A DNA stretch of 64,000 nt from Cupriavidus laharis (GCF_914271435.1 NZ_CAJZAI010000003.1:434001-498000), one strand, 5' to 3'. Numbered from the stretch's first letter, positions 45,372 through 55,397 are shown. Numbers and translations: made by a program. The notes: a model not told the origin generated them from the sequence alone.

Positions 45372-45804
45372 GCCTGGGGGAGCCAGCGACAGGGCTCCTG
45401 CAGAACTCACGAGCGCCAGAGGCCAGGGCGGTTGCCTGGCACGCCGGGTTGATTCCCCATTTGCCCCTGGCGCGCGCACTCGGCATGACTTGCCGGCCAT
45501 CCTTCGATGCGCCGGGCAGACACGTCGGTCACGACGCCTCGTTGCCAGCTCCCGCAAATTCAGTATGCCTCCGACTGGCGGCGGACCGCGCACGTGTACG
45601 GAGCTGCCTGGCATTGCTGCTCGAACTGCAGCCGGCGATCCCGTACGCCGGCTGCCGGCGAATCCTTGTCGCAAAAGGACAAGCTTTAGACGTGCATGGC
45701 AAAGCGGAAAGTTGCGCCAGGCCAGATGATTCAGTTGTCCCTTGGCTAGCTCGAGCGGCAAGCCGCAGGTGAACGGTCATAACTGAAAGAGAACAGGAGA
45801 CGAC
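45372..45804. other. Intergenic region after the intron
   Basis: The 3' exon starts with a 6-bp hairpin (GGAGCC...GGCTCC, 45379-45398), likely the displaced terminator of the porin gene. The remaining 400 bases show open frames on both strands but none with a recognisable domain, ribosome binding site or consistent codon use. I see no gene. Confidence 0.4.
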
Positions 45805-46785
45805 ATGGCGAAAGTCGTTAAGCTTTACGAAACAGGCGGGCCCGACGTCCTTCGTTTTGAGGACGCCAGTGTTGGTGAGCCGGGGCCGGGGGAGGTCCGC
45901 CTCCGTCACGTGGCCGTAGGTCTGAACTTTGCTGACACCTACTTCCGCAGCGGTCTTTACCAGGTCCCACTGCCAAGCGGCATCGGCAACGAAGCCGCTG
46001 GCGTGATCGAGGCGGTTGGTGCCGGCGTCACCGACCTGGCAATCGGCGACCGCGTGACCTATACGGGCTTTACCCCCACGCTGGGCGCCTACAGCACCGA
46101 GCGGCTGATCTCTGCCGCTCCGCTGATCAAGCTTCCGGAGGCAATCAGTTGCGAGGTCGCCGCGGCCATGACCATGCGGGGCTTGTCAGCGGCCTACCTG
46201 ATGCGCCGGATCTACCCCTTCAAGGCGGGCGACACCATTCTGCTCCATGCCGCGGCGGGTGGTGCCGGCCTGATCATTTCGCAATGGGCCAAGCTGCTGG
46301 GGCTGACCGTGATCGGAACGGTTTCTACCGATGCCAAGGCCGAAGTGGCGCGCGCCCATGGCTGTGATCACACGATCAATTACAGCCATGAGGACGTGGC
46401 CAGGCGCGTGCGGGAACTGACGGACGGAGTGGGCGTGTCCGTGGTCTTCGACAGCGTGGGCAAGGACACCTTCATGTCCTCACTGGACTCGCTCAAGCGC
46501 CGCGGCCTGCTGGTATGCGTGGGTTTCGCCTCCGGCCCGGTCACCGGGTTCGATCCGGCAATTCTGGCCCGCAAAGGCTCGGCATACCTGACGCGCCCCG
46601 GCCTGGCCGACTATATCGCCGATCCTGCCGAAAAGGCGGAACTGGTCGACGAACTGTTTGGCCACGTGGCGGCAGGCCGCATTCGCATCGGGATCAATCA
46701 GCGATACGCCCTGGAGGACGCGGTGCAGGCACATCGGGACCTCGAGGCTAGAAAGACCACCGGCTCTTCCATTTTCGTGATGTGA
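45805..46785 (+). CDS. qor: NADPH:quinone oxidoreductase (zeta-crystallin type)
   Basis: A 326-residue zinc-free medium-chain reductase. GroES-like N-domain (VGLNFADTYFRSGLY, GNEAAGVIEAVGAGV) and Rossmann C-domain with LLHAAAGGAGLIISQWAKLLG (nucleotide motif) and SLDSLKRRGLLVCVGFASG. It reduces quinones or alpha,beta-unsaturated carbonyls with NADPH. First gene of a three-gene rightward operon with BKACE (70 bases) and a Bug receptor. Confidence 0.88.
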   Translation: MAKVVKLYETGGPDVLRFEDASVGEPGPGEVRLRHVAVGLNFADTYFRSGLYQVPLPSGIGNEAAGVIEAVGAGVTDLAIGDRVTYTGFTPTLGAYSTERLISAAPLIKLPEAISCEVAAAMTMRGLSAAYLMRRIYPFKAGDTILLHAAAGGAGLIISQWAKLLGLTVIGTVSTDAKAEVARAHGCDHTINYSHEDVARRVRELTDGVGVSVVFDSVGKDTFMSSLDSLKRRGLLVCVGFASGPVTGFDPAILARKGSAYLTRPGLADYIADPAEKAELVDELFGHVAAGRIRIGINQRYALEDAVQAHRDLEARKTTGSSIFVM

Positions 46786-46855
46786 CAGTTTCTAAAGCTA
46801 TCCGATCTGGTTCGACATTCTCAATATTCAAAAATCATCCTGGAGACCCATCACC

Positions 46856-47923
46856 ATGAACTTCCTTGACGGACACCTGTATCCCGAGAACCAACAGCCT
46901 CTGATCATCACCGCCGCTCCGTATGCGCCGGGCTGGATTCCTTCAGACTTCCCGGAAGACATCCCCGTCACCATGGAGGATCAGATCCAGAAGGCGGTGG
47001 ATTGCTACGAAGCCGGTGCGAGGGTGCTGCATCTGCATGTGCGCGAAGCCGACGGCAAGGGCAGCAAGCGCTTGTCCAAGTTCAATGAGCTGATCGCCGG
47101 CGTGCGCGCCGCCTGCCCGGAAATGGTCATCCAGGTGGGGGGCTCTATCAGCTTCGCTCCTGAAGAGGGGCAAGGTGCCAAATGGCTGGACGACGACACG
47201 CGGCATATGCTGGCCGAACTCGACCCGAAGCCTGACCAGGTGACGGTGACCGTCAACACGGTGCAGATGAATGTGACGGAGCATGCTGGCCTGGATGACT
47301 TCAAGGGGGTTTCGCGCGGATTCCCGCACCTTTATGAGACCTACAAGGACATGATCGTGCCCTCGAATCCCAGTTGGGCCGAGGAGCATATCCGACGTCT
47401 GACCGCCGCCGGAATCCAGAGTGAGTTCCAGTGCTACAACATCAACAGCTTTGAAACGATTGAGCGGATGATTCGCCGCGGCGTCTACAAGGGGCCACTG
47501 GTGATGAACTGGGTGGCCATCAGCGGTGGCATGGACCAGGCGAACATCTACAACCTGGCAAACATGCTGCGTGCTGTGCCGGATGGCGCCGTGCTGACGG
47601 TGGAGAGTTCGGTGCTGAATGTGCTGCCCATCAATATGATCGGGATGGCTCTGGGCCTGCATGTGCGGTGCGGCATCGAGGATGTCCTCTGGAACCAGAC
47701 CCGTACGGGAAAGATGAGCACCGTCGAGCAGATCAAGCAACTGGTGCGTATCGCCGGCGAATTTGGCCGACCGATCGCGACAGCGCAGCAGACGCGAGAG
47801 ATCCTGAAACTTGGCGTCTTCTACGACACGGTCGAAGAGACGCTTCAGGCCAATGGCTTCGCGCCCAACCGTAACGGTGGCCACCAGGGATTCCTGCGCA
47901 AGCAAGAGAATCTGGCGGCGTGA
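46856..47923 (+). CDS. Beta-keto acid cleavage enzyme (BKACE, DUF849)
   Basis: A 355-residue TIM-barrel enzyme. BKACE proteins use a divalent metal to cleave a beta-keto acid with acetyl-CoA into a CoA ester and acetoacetate. Metal-binding HLH lies in GARVLHLHVREADGKG (about residues 57-72); VQVGGS, VTVNTVQMN and the C-terminal MALGLHVRCGIEDVLW segment are family-typical. Its specific keto acid is unknown. Encoded with a quinone reductase and a substrate receptor; a decayed second BKACE is at 41.7 kb. Confidence 0.88.
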   Translation: MNFLDGHLYPENQQPLIITAAPYAPGWIPSDFPEDIPVTMEDQIQKAVDCYEAGARVLHLHVREADGKGSKRLSKFNELIAGVRAACPEMVIQVGGSISFAPEEGQGAKWLDDDTRHMLAELDPKPDQVTVTVNTVQMNVTEHAGLDDFKGVSRGFPHLYETYKDMIVPSNPSWAEEHIRRLTAAGIQSEFQCYNINSFETIERMIRRGVYKGPLVMNWVAISGGMDQANIYNLANMLRAVPDGAVLTVESSVLNVLPINMIGMALGLHVRCGIEDVLWNQTRTGKMSTVEQIKQLVRIAGEFGRPIATAQQTREILKLGVFYDTVEETLQANGFAPNRNGGHQGFLRKQENLAA

Positions 47924-48119
47924 CGCTAGCCAACGCCGCCGGCTGACCTCGTCCTTGTTTCATGCAGTTCTCAGACAACGATTCACGCGGCCCGTTTTGC
48001 GCTGTGCCAAGTGCCGGCGTTGCTCGGGTTGCGTGACCTTGTCATGGGCGTTGCCGCACGGCGACGCACATAGAAAGAGGGCAGGGCGAGTGATCGGCAA
48101 CAAACGACGTACATGGAGG

Positions 48120-49115
48120 ATGACAATGGCATTTCAAATGAAAAAGCTGGTTGCTGTCACGCTGGGCACAGGAGCGCTACTGTCGTTGTGCGCCCCAGGG
48201 TGGGCGCAGGAGCCCTGGCCCGCGCGCCCGATTCAGATGATCGTGGCGTCGGGGGCAGGGTCAGGAACCGATGCCATGGCACGCGTGATGGCGCAGCGCC
48301 TTTCGGCATCCTTGAAACAGCCAGTCGTTGTCGACAACCGGCCAGGCGCCGGTGGAGTCATTGCGGCGAACGCTGTTATCAAGGCGCCGGCCGATGGATA
48401 CACGATCCTCTATACCACTGCATCGAATATGGTCGTCGCCCCGGCCGTACTCAAGACCATCCCCTTTGATCCGAAGAAGAGCTTCGTACCAATTGCCGAG
48501 ACAGCTGAGGGGGGCGTGTTCTTGCTGGTGAGCAACGATCTGCCTGTCCACAACCTGCCAGAACTCATCAGCCTGCTGAAGGCGAATCCGGGCAAGTACA
48601 GCTATGGAAGCTGGTCTCAGGGATCTACAGGGCAGCTAATGATGGAATGGCTCAAGAAGCAGACCGGCGTGGACACCGATCACGTCGCGTATCGAACTTC
48701 GACACAGCTATTGACTGACCTTTCCTCAGGTGTCGTGAAGATCGGTTGGACCGATCCAGGCGCGCCGGTCCCCTTCCTTCGTTCAGGGAAGGTTCGCGCC
48801 ATTGCCATTGCCGGCAATGTGCACGCACCGCAGTTCCCGGATGTCAAGACCATGGGTGAACAGGGCTATAAGTTCGATGCGGTGGGCTGGTTCGGCATGT
48901 TTGCGCCGGCAGGAACCAACCCTGCAATCGTGAGGAGGCTGGCCGATGAAGTCACCAAGGTCCAGAGGTCCCCTGAGCTCGCAACCATGATGAAAGCCAT
49001 GAACTTTGCGCCGCCGCCTGTGAAGACATTGGACCAGTTCGGCGAAACGGTCAGCCATGATCTGCAGGTCTGGTCGAAGATCGCTTCCGATGCAGGGATC
49101 CGGCTCGATCAGTAA
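48120..49115 (+). CDS. Bug-family periplasmic substrate-binding protein
   Basis: A 331-residue TctC/Bug receptor. The signal peptide is about 30 residues ending around APGWAQ; WPARPIQMIVASGAGSGTDA and VVDNRPGAGGVIAANAVI follow, then the C-terminal family region. An orphan receptor with no TctA/TctB partner genes, 196 bases after BKACE. It probably delivers the carboxylate handled by the BKACE operon. Two in-frame ATGs (48120 and 48126) follow TGGAGG; I chose the first. Confidence 0.85.
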   Translation: MTMAFQMKKLVAVTLGTGALLSLCAPGWAQEPWPARPIQMIVASGAGSGTDAMARVMAQRLSASLKQPVVVDNRPGAGGVIAANAVIKAPADGYTILYTTASNMVVAPAVLKTIPFDPKKSFVPIAETAEGGVFLLVSNDLPVHNLPELISLLKANPGKYSYGSWSQGSTGQLMMEWLKKQTGVDTDHVAYRTSTQLLTDLSSGVVKIGWTDPGAPVPFLRSGKVRAIAIAGNVHAPQFPDVKTMGEQGYKFDAVGWFGMFAPAGTNPAIVRRLADEVTKVQRSPELATMMKAMNFAPPPVKTLDQFGETVSHDLQVWSKIASDAGIRLDQ

Positions 49116-49236
49116 GTCAGGAGGGGCAGAAATGAAGGTCAGGCAAAGCACCGCCTGACCAAGTGCGTGGAGGTGTCACAACCCCCCTGGGTTTAGGCCT
49201 GCCTCAAGAGCCGTTCCCTGATCCAACTTGTCGCCA

Positions 49237-49412
49237 TCAATAGCGGATGATGCCTGGACTGCCGCCACCGATTTCAATAGCGTCCCCGTTGATGGCGATA
49301 CTCAACGGGGATGCGAGGAAGGTCACCACGCGAGCGATGTCTTGCGCCTCGACCATTCGACCAATGGTGTCCCTTCCGATGGCAATGGCTTCCATATCGG
49401 CGCTGGCCCCAT
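49237..49412 (-). pseudogene. Short-chain dehydrogenase C-terminal remnant
   Basis: Reading leftwards, about 58 codons encode an SDR C-terminus: an IGRMVEAQDIARVVTFLASP segment followed by INGDAIEIGGGSPG and a TGA at 49237. No start codon, catalytic YxxxK or Rossmann part remains. The upstream part is replaced by the hydrolase gene. It is a different SDR from the one in the chimeric remnant at 41.98 kb. Confidence 0.7.
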
Positions 49413-49455
49413 CACCTGCTACGCGCGTGTCTCGCGAAAGCGGTGTCGCTCCCGC

Positions 49456-50022
49456 TCAGAGTTGCTGAACCAGTTCCTCTGCCAGCGGCCACGTTCCATA
49501 GCCATCTGCCGGTCCGAGATGCCCCACCTCGCCGGCATCGACGAACCGGCTGCCCCAGGCCAGCGCCAGTTCACGGATTCGTTCGAACTTGCCGAACGAG
49601 TCATTGCGGCTCGCAACCACGATGCTCGGGAACGGCAGATGCCGCGGAATCGGGGTCCAGCCCTCATCCGCCAGTGCCTGCGGGTCCTTGTATCCGGCTG
49701 GCAGCGGGCTTTCGTAGTCGACCGGCGCGGCAAGCAGCATACCCTGCACGGCATGCTTCGTCTCCTGTGCCCAGTGAACCGTGATCAGGCAGCCCACACT
49801 ATGGGCAACGAGGATGACCGGCCCTGCAATGTCACTTACGACACGCTCAAGGTTCGCCACCCTGGCCCTGCGCAACCTTTTGTCCTGATCAATCTGAGGC
49901 ACGATGCGCACCGCTCGTCCCTGCTGCTGCAAGCGCTCTGCCAGGAGCGATTGCCAGTGCTCCGGCATATGATCGCGCAAGCCAGGGACGATCACTACCG
50001 TTGGCTGATTTCCGTGTGTCAT
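49456..50022 (-). CDS. RBBP9/YdeN-family serine hydrolase
   Basis: A 188-residue small alpha/beta hydrolase. VPGLRDHMPEHWQSLL near the N-terminus, nucleophile in AHSVGC (about residue 74), Asp in ASRNDSFG and His in VGHLGPADG. Typical YdeN/RBBP9 length and layout. Cellular substrate unknown. It is on the minus strand just before an SDR remnant and 93 bases after the medium-chain reductase. Confidence 0.85.
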   Translation of the reverse strand: MTHGNQPTVVIVPGLRDHMPEHWQSLLAERLQQQGRAVRIVPQIDQDKRLRRARVANLERVVSDIAGPVILVAHSVGCLITVHWAQETKHAVQGMLLAAPVDYESPLPAGYKDPQALADEGWTPIPRHLPFPSIVVASRNDSFGKFERIRELALAWGSRFVDAGEVGHLGPADGYGTWPLAEELVQQL

Positions 50023-50115
50023 GAGTTTCAGTCTCCTCGTTTGGTTTTAAGACTCGCCAGCCCTTTGGAGGTGTCGGCGCGTAATTCGACAACCTGCCAA
50101 GGGCGACCGTATGTG

Positions 50116-51111
50116 CTATTCCGTGTCACAGCTGACAACAACGGTGCCCAACTTTGTGCCCGCTTCGACAGCCAGATGGGCTTTCACGGTGTCTCGCAAG
50201 TTGAAGACGCTGTCGATAGCGTGAATGGCATCCGGGACGTCGTTCATCCAGCGCGACAATCCCTCCTGGGCTATCCAGCGCGTCTCGTAGGGCAACCCAG
50301 GCAGGTAGAGCCCCTGCAGGCAGAGATTCTTGCGAATCAGCGCGACCAGAGGAAGTTCCGGCTCGCGGGGACTACCGGCGGCATACGAAATCCATTGCGC
50401 ATGATTGGCGGCGACCTGCAGGCAAAGCCTTGCATTGTCGGCTGCATTGACATCGACAATGTGATCGACGCCTCGTCCCCCGGTGGCATCGAGAATCTGG
50501 TGCGCGGCATCGGGTGCGGTGTAGTCGATCACTGTATCGGCGCCGCCGATCCTGGCGTGGGCGGCCTTGGGCCCAGAGCTGACGGTGGCTATGACATGCG
50601 CACCTCCCCATTTGGCGAGTTGCACTGCATAGTGCCCAACGGCCCCCGCACCGCCGGTAATCAGGACGTACTTTCCCCTGATCGGTCCACGCTGAAACAG
50701 ACTGCTATAGGCGGTCATCGCTGGTATGCCCAGGCATGCCCCTTGCGCGAAGTCCATGTGTTCCGGCAGCGGTGCTGCCAACTCGTACGGAAGGCAGATG
50801 TATTCCGCCGCGGTACCAAAAGGGCGCCCTCGCTGTCCGAAATGCAGCCAGACTCGCGAGCCGAGCATGCTGTGATCGACGCCGTTCCCAACCCTGTCGA
50901 TCACACCCGCGCCATCGCTGTTCGGAATAATGCGCGGGAACTCCATGCCGTCATGCATGCGTCCCGCTCGCCGGTTTGCATCTGCCGGGTTAACCCCCGA
51001 CGCGTGGAGTCGCACGCGAACTTCGCCGGGCGCCGGTTGCGGGGTGGGCAGATCGCCGAATTCCAACACCTCATCGGCCGTCCCCTGTTTGTCATACCAG
51101 ATCGCTTTCAC
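50116..51111 (-). CDS. Medium-chain NADPH:quinone reductase-like oxidoreductase
   Basis: A 331-residue zinc-free medium-chain reductase. GroES-like N-domain (HASGVNPADANRRAG, IIPNSDGAGVIDRVGNGV) and Rossmann domain with LITGGAGAVGHYAVQLAKWGG. Substrate unknown: quinones or enones are usual. It starts 68 bases after the TauD-type gene stop, so TauD-reductase-hydrolase form a leftward operon divergent from araC. Confidence 0.87.
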   Translation of the reverse strand: MKAIWYDKQGTADEVLEFGDLPTPQPAPGEVRVRLHASGVNPADANRRAGRMHDGMEFPRIIPNSDGAGVIDRVGNGVDHSMLGSRVWLHFGQRGRPFGTAAEYICLPYELAAPLPEHMDFAQGACLGIPAMTAYSSLFQRGPIRGKYVLITGGAGAVGHYAVQLAKWGGAHVIATVSSGPKAAHARIGGADTVIDYTAPDAAHQILDATGGRGVDHIVDVNAADNARLCLQVAANHAQWISYAAGSPREPELPLVALIRKNLCLQGLYLPGLPYETRWIAQEGLSRWMNDVPDAIHAIDSVFNLRDTVKAHLAVEAGTKLGTVVVSCDTE

Positions 51112-51179
51112 GATGCCCTTGCAAAGTTGTGCGTGCGGAGCAGCAAGTGATTCTGCAAAGTTGCCGGCCTGCTCGCGAA

Positions 51180-52031
51180 TCAGTAGGGGATATCGCCTAC
51201 GATGCCGGCACGCTCCAGCTTGCGCGGTGCCGGAAAGTAGTCGTTGACTGCGTAGTGCTGCGTGCTGCGGTTGTCCCAGACCGCGACATCACCCTCCTGC
51301 CATGCCCAGCGCACCTGGTATTCGGGAATGGTGGCACGGCTGGTCAGGTAGTTGAGCAGCAGGGAGGCGCCTGGCGACTTGTCGATGCCGTAGCGCACGT
51401 TTGCCGGCGTGCTGTAGTTGGTGAAGTGCGTCGTGAACGAGGCGCCGACGAACAGGATCTTCTCTCCGGTCTCCGGGTGGGTGCGTACCACCGGATGCTC
51501 CACCGGTGGATGATCCTGGGCGAGCTTTGCGCGGTCTTCCGGCGTCATGACCGCGCCGAAGCTGTGCTCGATGCTGGCCCTGGCGCGCAAGCCGTCGATC
51601 TTCGTCTTGATCTCCTCCGGCAGCTCCTCGTACGCCTTTACCATGTTCACCCAGATGGTGTCACCGCCGATCTCGGGGCATTCGATGCAGCGCAGCACTG
51701 CGCCCATGGCCGGATTCTGGCGCCAGAGGCCGTCGCAGTGATAGCTGTTCTCGTAGCTGTGCGGGTTGTCGCTCCGGTAGACCTTCACCAGGCCCGGATA
51801 GTCGGGAACACTGCCGACGACTGGATGGTCTTCCAGCTTGCCAAAGCCGCTTGCAAAGGCCACGTGATCGGCGCGGGTGATCTCCTGCTTGCGAAAGAAG
51901 AGGACCCTGTGCTTGAGCAGTGCGGCCCTTATCTCCGCGAAGAGCGCAGGATCGCGCGCCGCCTCGCCGAGGTTAACGCCGGAAATCTCGGCCCCGATGG
52001 CGGGGGTGATCTGCCTGATCTTCATATCCAT
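51180..52031 (-). CDS. TauD/TfdA-type 2-oxoglutarate-dependent dioxygenase
   Basis: A 283-residue Fe(II)/2-oxoglutarate dioxygenase. The facial triad HxD is in SYHCDGLWRQNP (about residue 100), the distal His in NRSTQHYAVNDYF near residue 260, and the 2-oxoglutarate-binding Arg near the C-terminus. TauD releases sulfite from taurine and TfdA opens ether herbicides; the substrate here is not predictable. First gene of the leftward operon, 279 bases from the divergent AraC regulator. Confidence 0.88.
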   Translation of the reverse strand: MDMKIRQITPAIGAEISGVNLGEAARDPALFAEIRAALLKHRVLFFRKQEITRADHVAFASGFGKLEDHPVVGSVPDYPGLVKVYRSDNPHSYENSYHCDGLWRQNPAMGAVLRCIECPEIGGDTIWVNMVKAYEELPEEIKTKIDGLRARASIEHSFGAVMTPEDRAKLAQDHPPVEHPVVRTHPETGEKILFVGASFTTHFTNYSTPANVRYGIDKSPGASLLLNYLTSRATIPEYQVRWAWQEGDVAVWDNRSTQHYAVNDYFPAPRKLERAGIVGDIPY

Positions 52032-52310
52032 GTCTCCTACAGTTTTGTCGAGTGCAGGGAACGCTGCATCACGTTCGGCCGATTCCCGATATGCACTTTC
52101 GGATCATCCTGCCTGGTGACTTTTCACGCTTTGCCGTGTACGCCTTGAACTTGGCTTTTCACGACAGCAAGCTGCAGACGCGGGAAACATGGTATTACCG
52201 TTGCCGCGGGCATTCAGGGGCATCAAGAGGATGAGCGTAGCGGGTTACTCTCGATTGACAATGCGTGACAGGCATTTATCATGAGGCGTCAACTTTCTGC
52301 GTAGTCCCCG

Positions 52311-53354
52311 ATGTCGTTACTTGTCCGTGCTGCGGCACTCACCAACTACAGCGAGGTTGCACATGCCGCCGGGCTGAACCCGGTGCGGATGATGATTGAC
52401 GCAGGGATAAGTCCGAGCGTACTTAACGAGCCGGACCTTATGATTCCTGTCGAGCGTTTCGGACGCCTGCTGCAAGCCTCCGCAACCATGTCGGGCAACG
52501 AGAGTTTCGGGTTGTGCATGGCCGAATCGCGCCTGCTGTCGAATCTTGGGGCGGTAGGAATGCTGATCCGCGACCAGGCAACGCTGCGCGACTCGCTTGG
52601 CATGCTGATGCGCTACCAGTCGATGCTCAACGGTGCACAGTCGCTGGCGGTCGAGGAATGTGGCGAACGGGTCATCATTCGCGAAGCGCTGATCGCTGGC
52701 AACGCGCATCAGCCAACCCGCCAAAGGGTTGAATTGGCGCTAGGGGTAATGGTGCGGTTGATACGCCAGCTCCTCAGGCCCGACTGGCAGCCGCAGCGCG
52801 TATGCTTTGAGCACTCGGCGCCGCGCGATCTCGGTACGCACCACCGGTTTTTTGGCCGCTACGTCGAATTCGATTGCGACTTCAACGGCATCATCTGCGC
52901 GAAGGCCGATGTGGATGCCCGCAATCCATGGGCCGACCCGGCTATGGCGCGCTACGCGCAGCGTCTGATAGACGAGTCTGCCAGGTCGCAGCAGGCGTCA
53001 ATGCTTGAGGACGTGCGGCGCACGATCCCGCTGCTGTTGCCCAGTGGGCGCTGCAGTATCGAGCAGGTGGCCGAACACATGGGCGTGGTAAACCGCACGG
53101 TGCAGCGCCGGCTGGCGGAACAGGGGCAGAGCTTCTCGTCGATCGTTAACGAAATCCGCACAGAGCTCGCGACGCGTTATGTCATGGAGAGCGATCGTCC
53201 GTTGACTGAAGTGGCGACCCTGCTCGGTTTTTCCGCACCAAGCGGATTCTCGCGCTGGTATCACGCGCAATTCGGCTGCAGCCCCAAGGAGAGCCGCGCC
53301 GCAAGCGGCACCGTGCGCCGACAGGCAGCACCTTCGCCGGAGAGCACAGCGTAA
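52311..53354 (+). CDS. AraC-family regulator with Arabinose_bd-type N-domain
   Basis: A 347-residue regulator. The N-terminal half (about 20-210) is the OruR/ArgR-like ligand domain of AraC proteins (ERFGRLLQASATMSGNESFG, LRDSLGMLMRYQSMLNGAQ). The C-terminal double helix-turn-helix (about 240-335) includes VAEHMGVVNRTVQRRLAEQG and VATLLGFSAPSGFSRWYHAQ. It is divergent to the TauD operon and convergent with the CoA-transferase gene; the former is the likely target. Confidence 0.9.
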   Translation: MSLLVRAAALTNYSEVAHAAGLNPVRMMIDAGISPSVLNEPDLMIPVERFGRLLQASATMSGNESFGLCMAESRLLSNLGAVGMLIRDQATLRDSLGMLMRYQSMLNGAQSLAVEECGERVIIREALIAGNAHQPTRQRVELALGVMVRLIRQLLRPDWQPQRVCFEHSAPRDLGTHHRFFGRYVEFDCDFNGIICAKADVDARNPWADPAMARYAQRLIDESARSQQASMLEDVRRTIPLLLPSGRCSIEQVAEHMGVVNRTVQRRLAEQGQSFSSIVNEIRTELATRYVMESDRPLTEVATLLGFSAPSGFSRWYHAQFGCSPKESRAASGTVRRQAAPSPESTA

Positions 53355-53381
53355 TCCTGGTGGAAGCCAAGTTTGTCCGCA

Positions 53382-55397
53382 TCAGTGGCTTTCCGGCTGA
53401 TCGTGCAAGTATGCCTTCGCCTCGGCCTCGGTCTCATAGACATAGGGAGCGAGCCCGCGTCGGGCGAGGGTGTCACCCAGCTTGGCGCGCATGAAGGCGC
53501 TGGTGGTGAAGCGGGTCACGCCGATATAAAAGCGCCGCACCATTTCCTCGATCATTTCGACGTAGGCGTCCTCCACGCTGCGGTCAAGGACAAAACCTTC
53601 GTAGTTGACGACGGCATAGACCCTGTGGCCCAGTGGGTCGCAGACGCGGCAAACCTGCGCTCGGATCGCGGCTATGTCCTCTGGGCACTTCACCTCGAGT
53701 TGCTCGAAATTCAGGAACAGGATGTTCTTTTCTTCGTCGTAGTTGACGCGTGCTTCCAGTGGCAGGCGCAACACGTCCGCGCGCAGCCCCATCGGCTCAG
53801 GGCTGAAGATCCGCGCATCCATCAGGGCAGGCGAGCGCACGATCGGCGCGAAGTCCATCTTGGCAAGGATGTCGCGCTCCAGATCGACGCCCGGTGCTAT
53901 CTCGATGAGTTCCAGGCCGTGCGCGCCCAGTTCGAATACGCAACGCTCGGTGATGTAGAGGACCGGCTTGAGGGCCGCCGCCGCGTGAGGGCCGGAAAAC
54001 GTGCGATGCTCCACTTCCTGGACGAACTTCTTTGCGAGGCCATCGCGATGGATCTGGAGCTGGCCGTCGACGACGGAGAACTCGCCGCCGCCCGCCGTGA
54101 AGGTGCCGACGAATACAACCTTCTTTGCATTCTGGCTGATGTTGATAAAGCCACCGGCGCCGGCCAGGCGCGGTCCGAACCTGGATACGTTCAGGTTGCC
54201 CATGCGATCGGCCTGCGCCAGCCCAAGGAAGGCGAGATCGAGTCCGCCGCCGTCGTAGAAGTCGAACTGATAGGGCTGGTCGATGATCGCGTGCGGATTG
54301 ATTGCCGCACCAAAGTTCAACCCTCCGGCAGGGATGCCGCCGATCACGCCGGGCTCCGCAGTGAGGGTCATGAGGTCAAGGATCCTTTCCTCATTGGCGA
54401 TGCTGGCGATGCCTTCCGGCATGCCGATGCCGAGATTCACCACGCTGTTCGGCTTGAGTTCCATCGCCGCGCGCCGGGCGATCACCTTGCGCTCGCTCAT
54501 TGGCATCGGTGCCACGCTGCTCACCGGCACGCGGACTTCACCGGAGAAGGCCGGATTGTAAGGGGTGGCAAAGGTCTGCTGGTGGTTTTCGGCTTGCGCC
54601 AGGACCACGCAGTCCACCAGCACACCGGGGATCTTCACCTGGCGCGGATTGAGCGAGCCCCGTTCGGCGATGCGCTCCACCTGCACGATCACCAGGCCGC
54701 CGCAGTTGTGCGCGGCCATGGCGATTGCCAGGGCTTCCAGCGTCAGGGCTTCGCGCTCCATGGTGATATTGCCGTCCGGATCGGCCGTGGTGCCACGCAC
54801 GATTGCGACGTTGATCGGGAAGGCCTTGTAGAAGAGGTAGTCCTCATCACCGATGCGCATCAGTTCGACCAGATCCTCGGTGGTGCGCTCGTTCAGCTTG
54901 CCGCCGCCAAAGCGAGGATCGACGAAGGTGCCTAGTCCGACGCGCGAGAGGTGCCCCGGCTTTCCGGCCGCGATATCGCGGAACAGATGGGTGATCGCGC
55001 CCTGCGGGAGGTTGTAGGCTTCGATCTGGTTGCCGACCGCGAGCTGTTGGAGCTTTGGCACCAGGCCCCAGTGCCCGCCGATCACCCGCTTCACCAGGCC
55101 GGGCAGCGCGAGATGGTTCAGGCCCCGTTCCCTGCCGTCTCCCTGTCCTGCGGCGTAGACCAGGGTCAGGTTGCCTGGCTTTGTCAGGCTGACAGGCGCC
55201 TCGTCGTCCTGCGCCAGGCAGAGCGCCTCGATGGCGATGGCGATTTCTTCCGCGAAGCCAATGCCGACGAAGCCGCCGGTCGCCACGGTATCGCCGTCGC
55301 GGATCAGGCGCACGGCTTCGCGTGCCGAGACGAGTTTGCCATTCTCGCGCGAGTGGACGGCCAGCAATGGACGAATCGAGCCTGCTTGCGTGCTCAT
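53382..55397 (-). CDS. Family I CoA-transferase (YdiF-like) with C-terminal extension
   Basis: A 671-residue protein. An N-terminal alpha-type CoA-transferase domain (about 10-240; [20 protein letters not shown]) and a beta-type domain (about 280-520) with the catalytic Glu in [15 protein letters not shown] match YdiF-type acetate/3-ketoacid CoA-transferases of about 530 residues. About 140 further residues follow ([14 protein letters not shown]...), making it longer than YdiF. GAGGTGAG before the ATG at 55397 decides the start. It is 105 bases downstream of patatin on the same strand. The acyl group is unknown. Confidence 0.86.
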   Translation of the reverse strand: MSTQAGSIRPLLAVHSRENGKLVSAREAVRLIRDGDTVATGGFVGIGFAEEIAIAIEALCLAQDDEAPVSLTKPGNLTLVYAAGQGDGRERGLNHLALPGLVKRVIGGHWGLVPKLQQLAVGNQIEAYNLPQGAITHLFRDIAAGKPGHLSRVGLGTFVDPRFGGGKLNERTTEDLVELMRIGDEDYLFYKAFPINVAIVRGTTADPDGNITMEREALTLEALAIAMAAHNCGGLVIVQVERIAERGSLNPRQVKIPGVLVDCVVLAQAENHQQTFATPYNPAFSGEVRVPVSSVAPMPMSERKVIARRAAMELKPNSVVNLGIGMPEGIASIANEERILDLMTLTAEPGVIGGIPAGGLNFGAAINPHAIIDQPYQFDFYDGGGLDLAFLGLAQADRMGNLNVSRFGPRLAGAGGFINISQNAKKVVFVGTFTAGGGEFSVVDGQLQIHRDGLAKKFVQEVEHRTFSGPHAAAALKPVLYITERCVFELGAHGLELIEIAPGVDLERDILAKMDFAPIVRSPALMDARIFSPEPMGLRADVLRLPLEARVNYDEEKNILFLNFEQLEVKCPEDIAAIRAQVCRVCDPLGHRVYAVVNYEGFVLDRSVEDAYVEMIEEMVRRFYIGVTRFTTSAFMRAKLGDTLARRGLAPYVYETEAEAKAYLHDQPESH

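Noticed and set aside
45372-45804. Open frames after the intron as a regulator gene
   Set aside because: Several frames of similar length on both strands, none with a helix-turn-helix or other motif.
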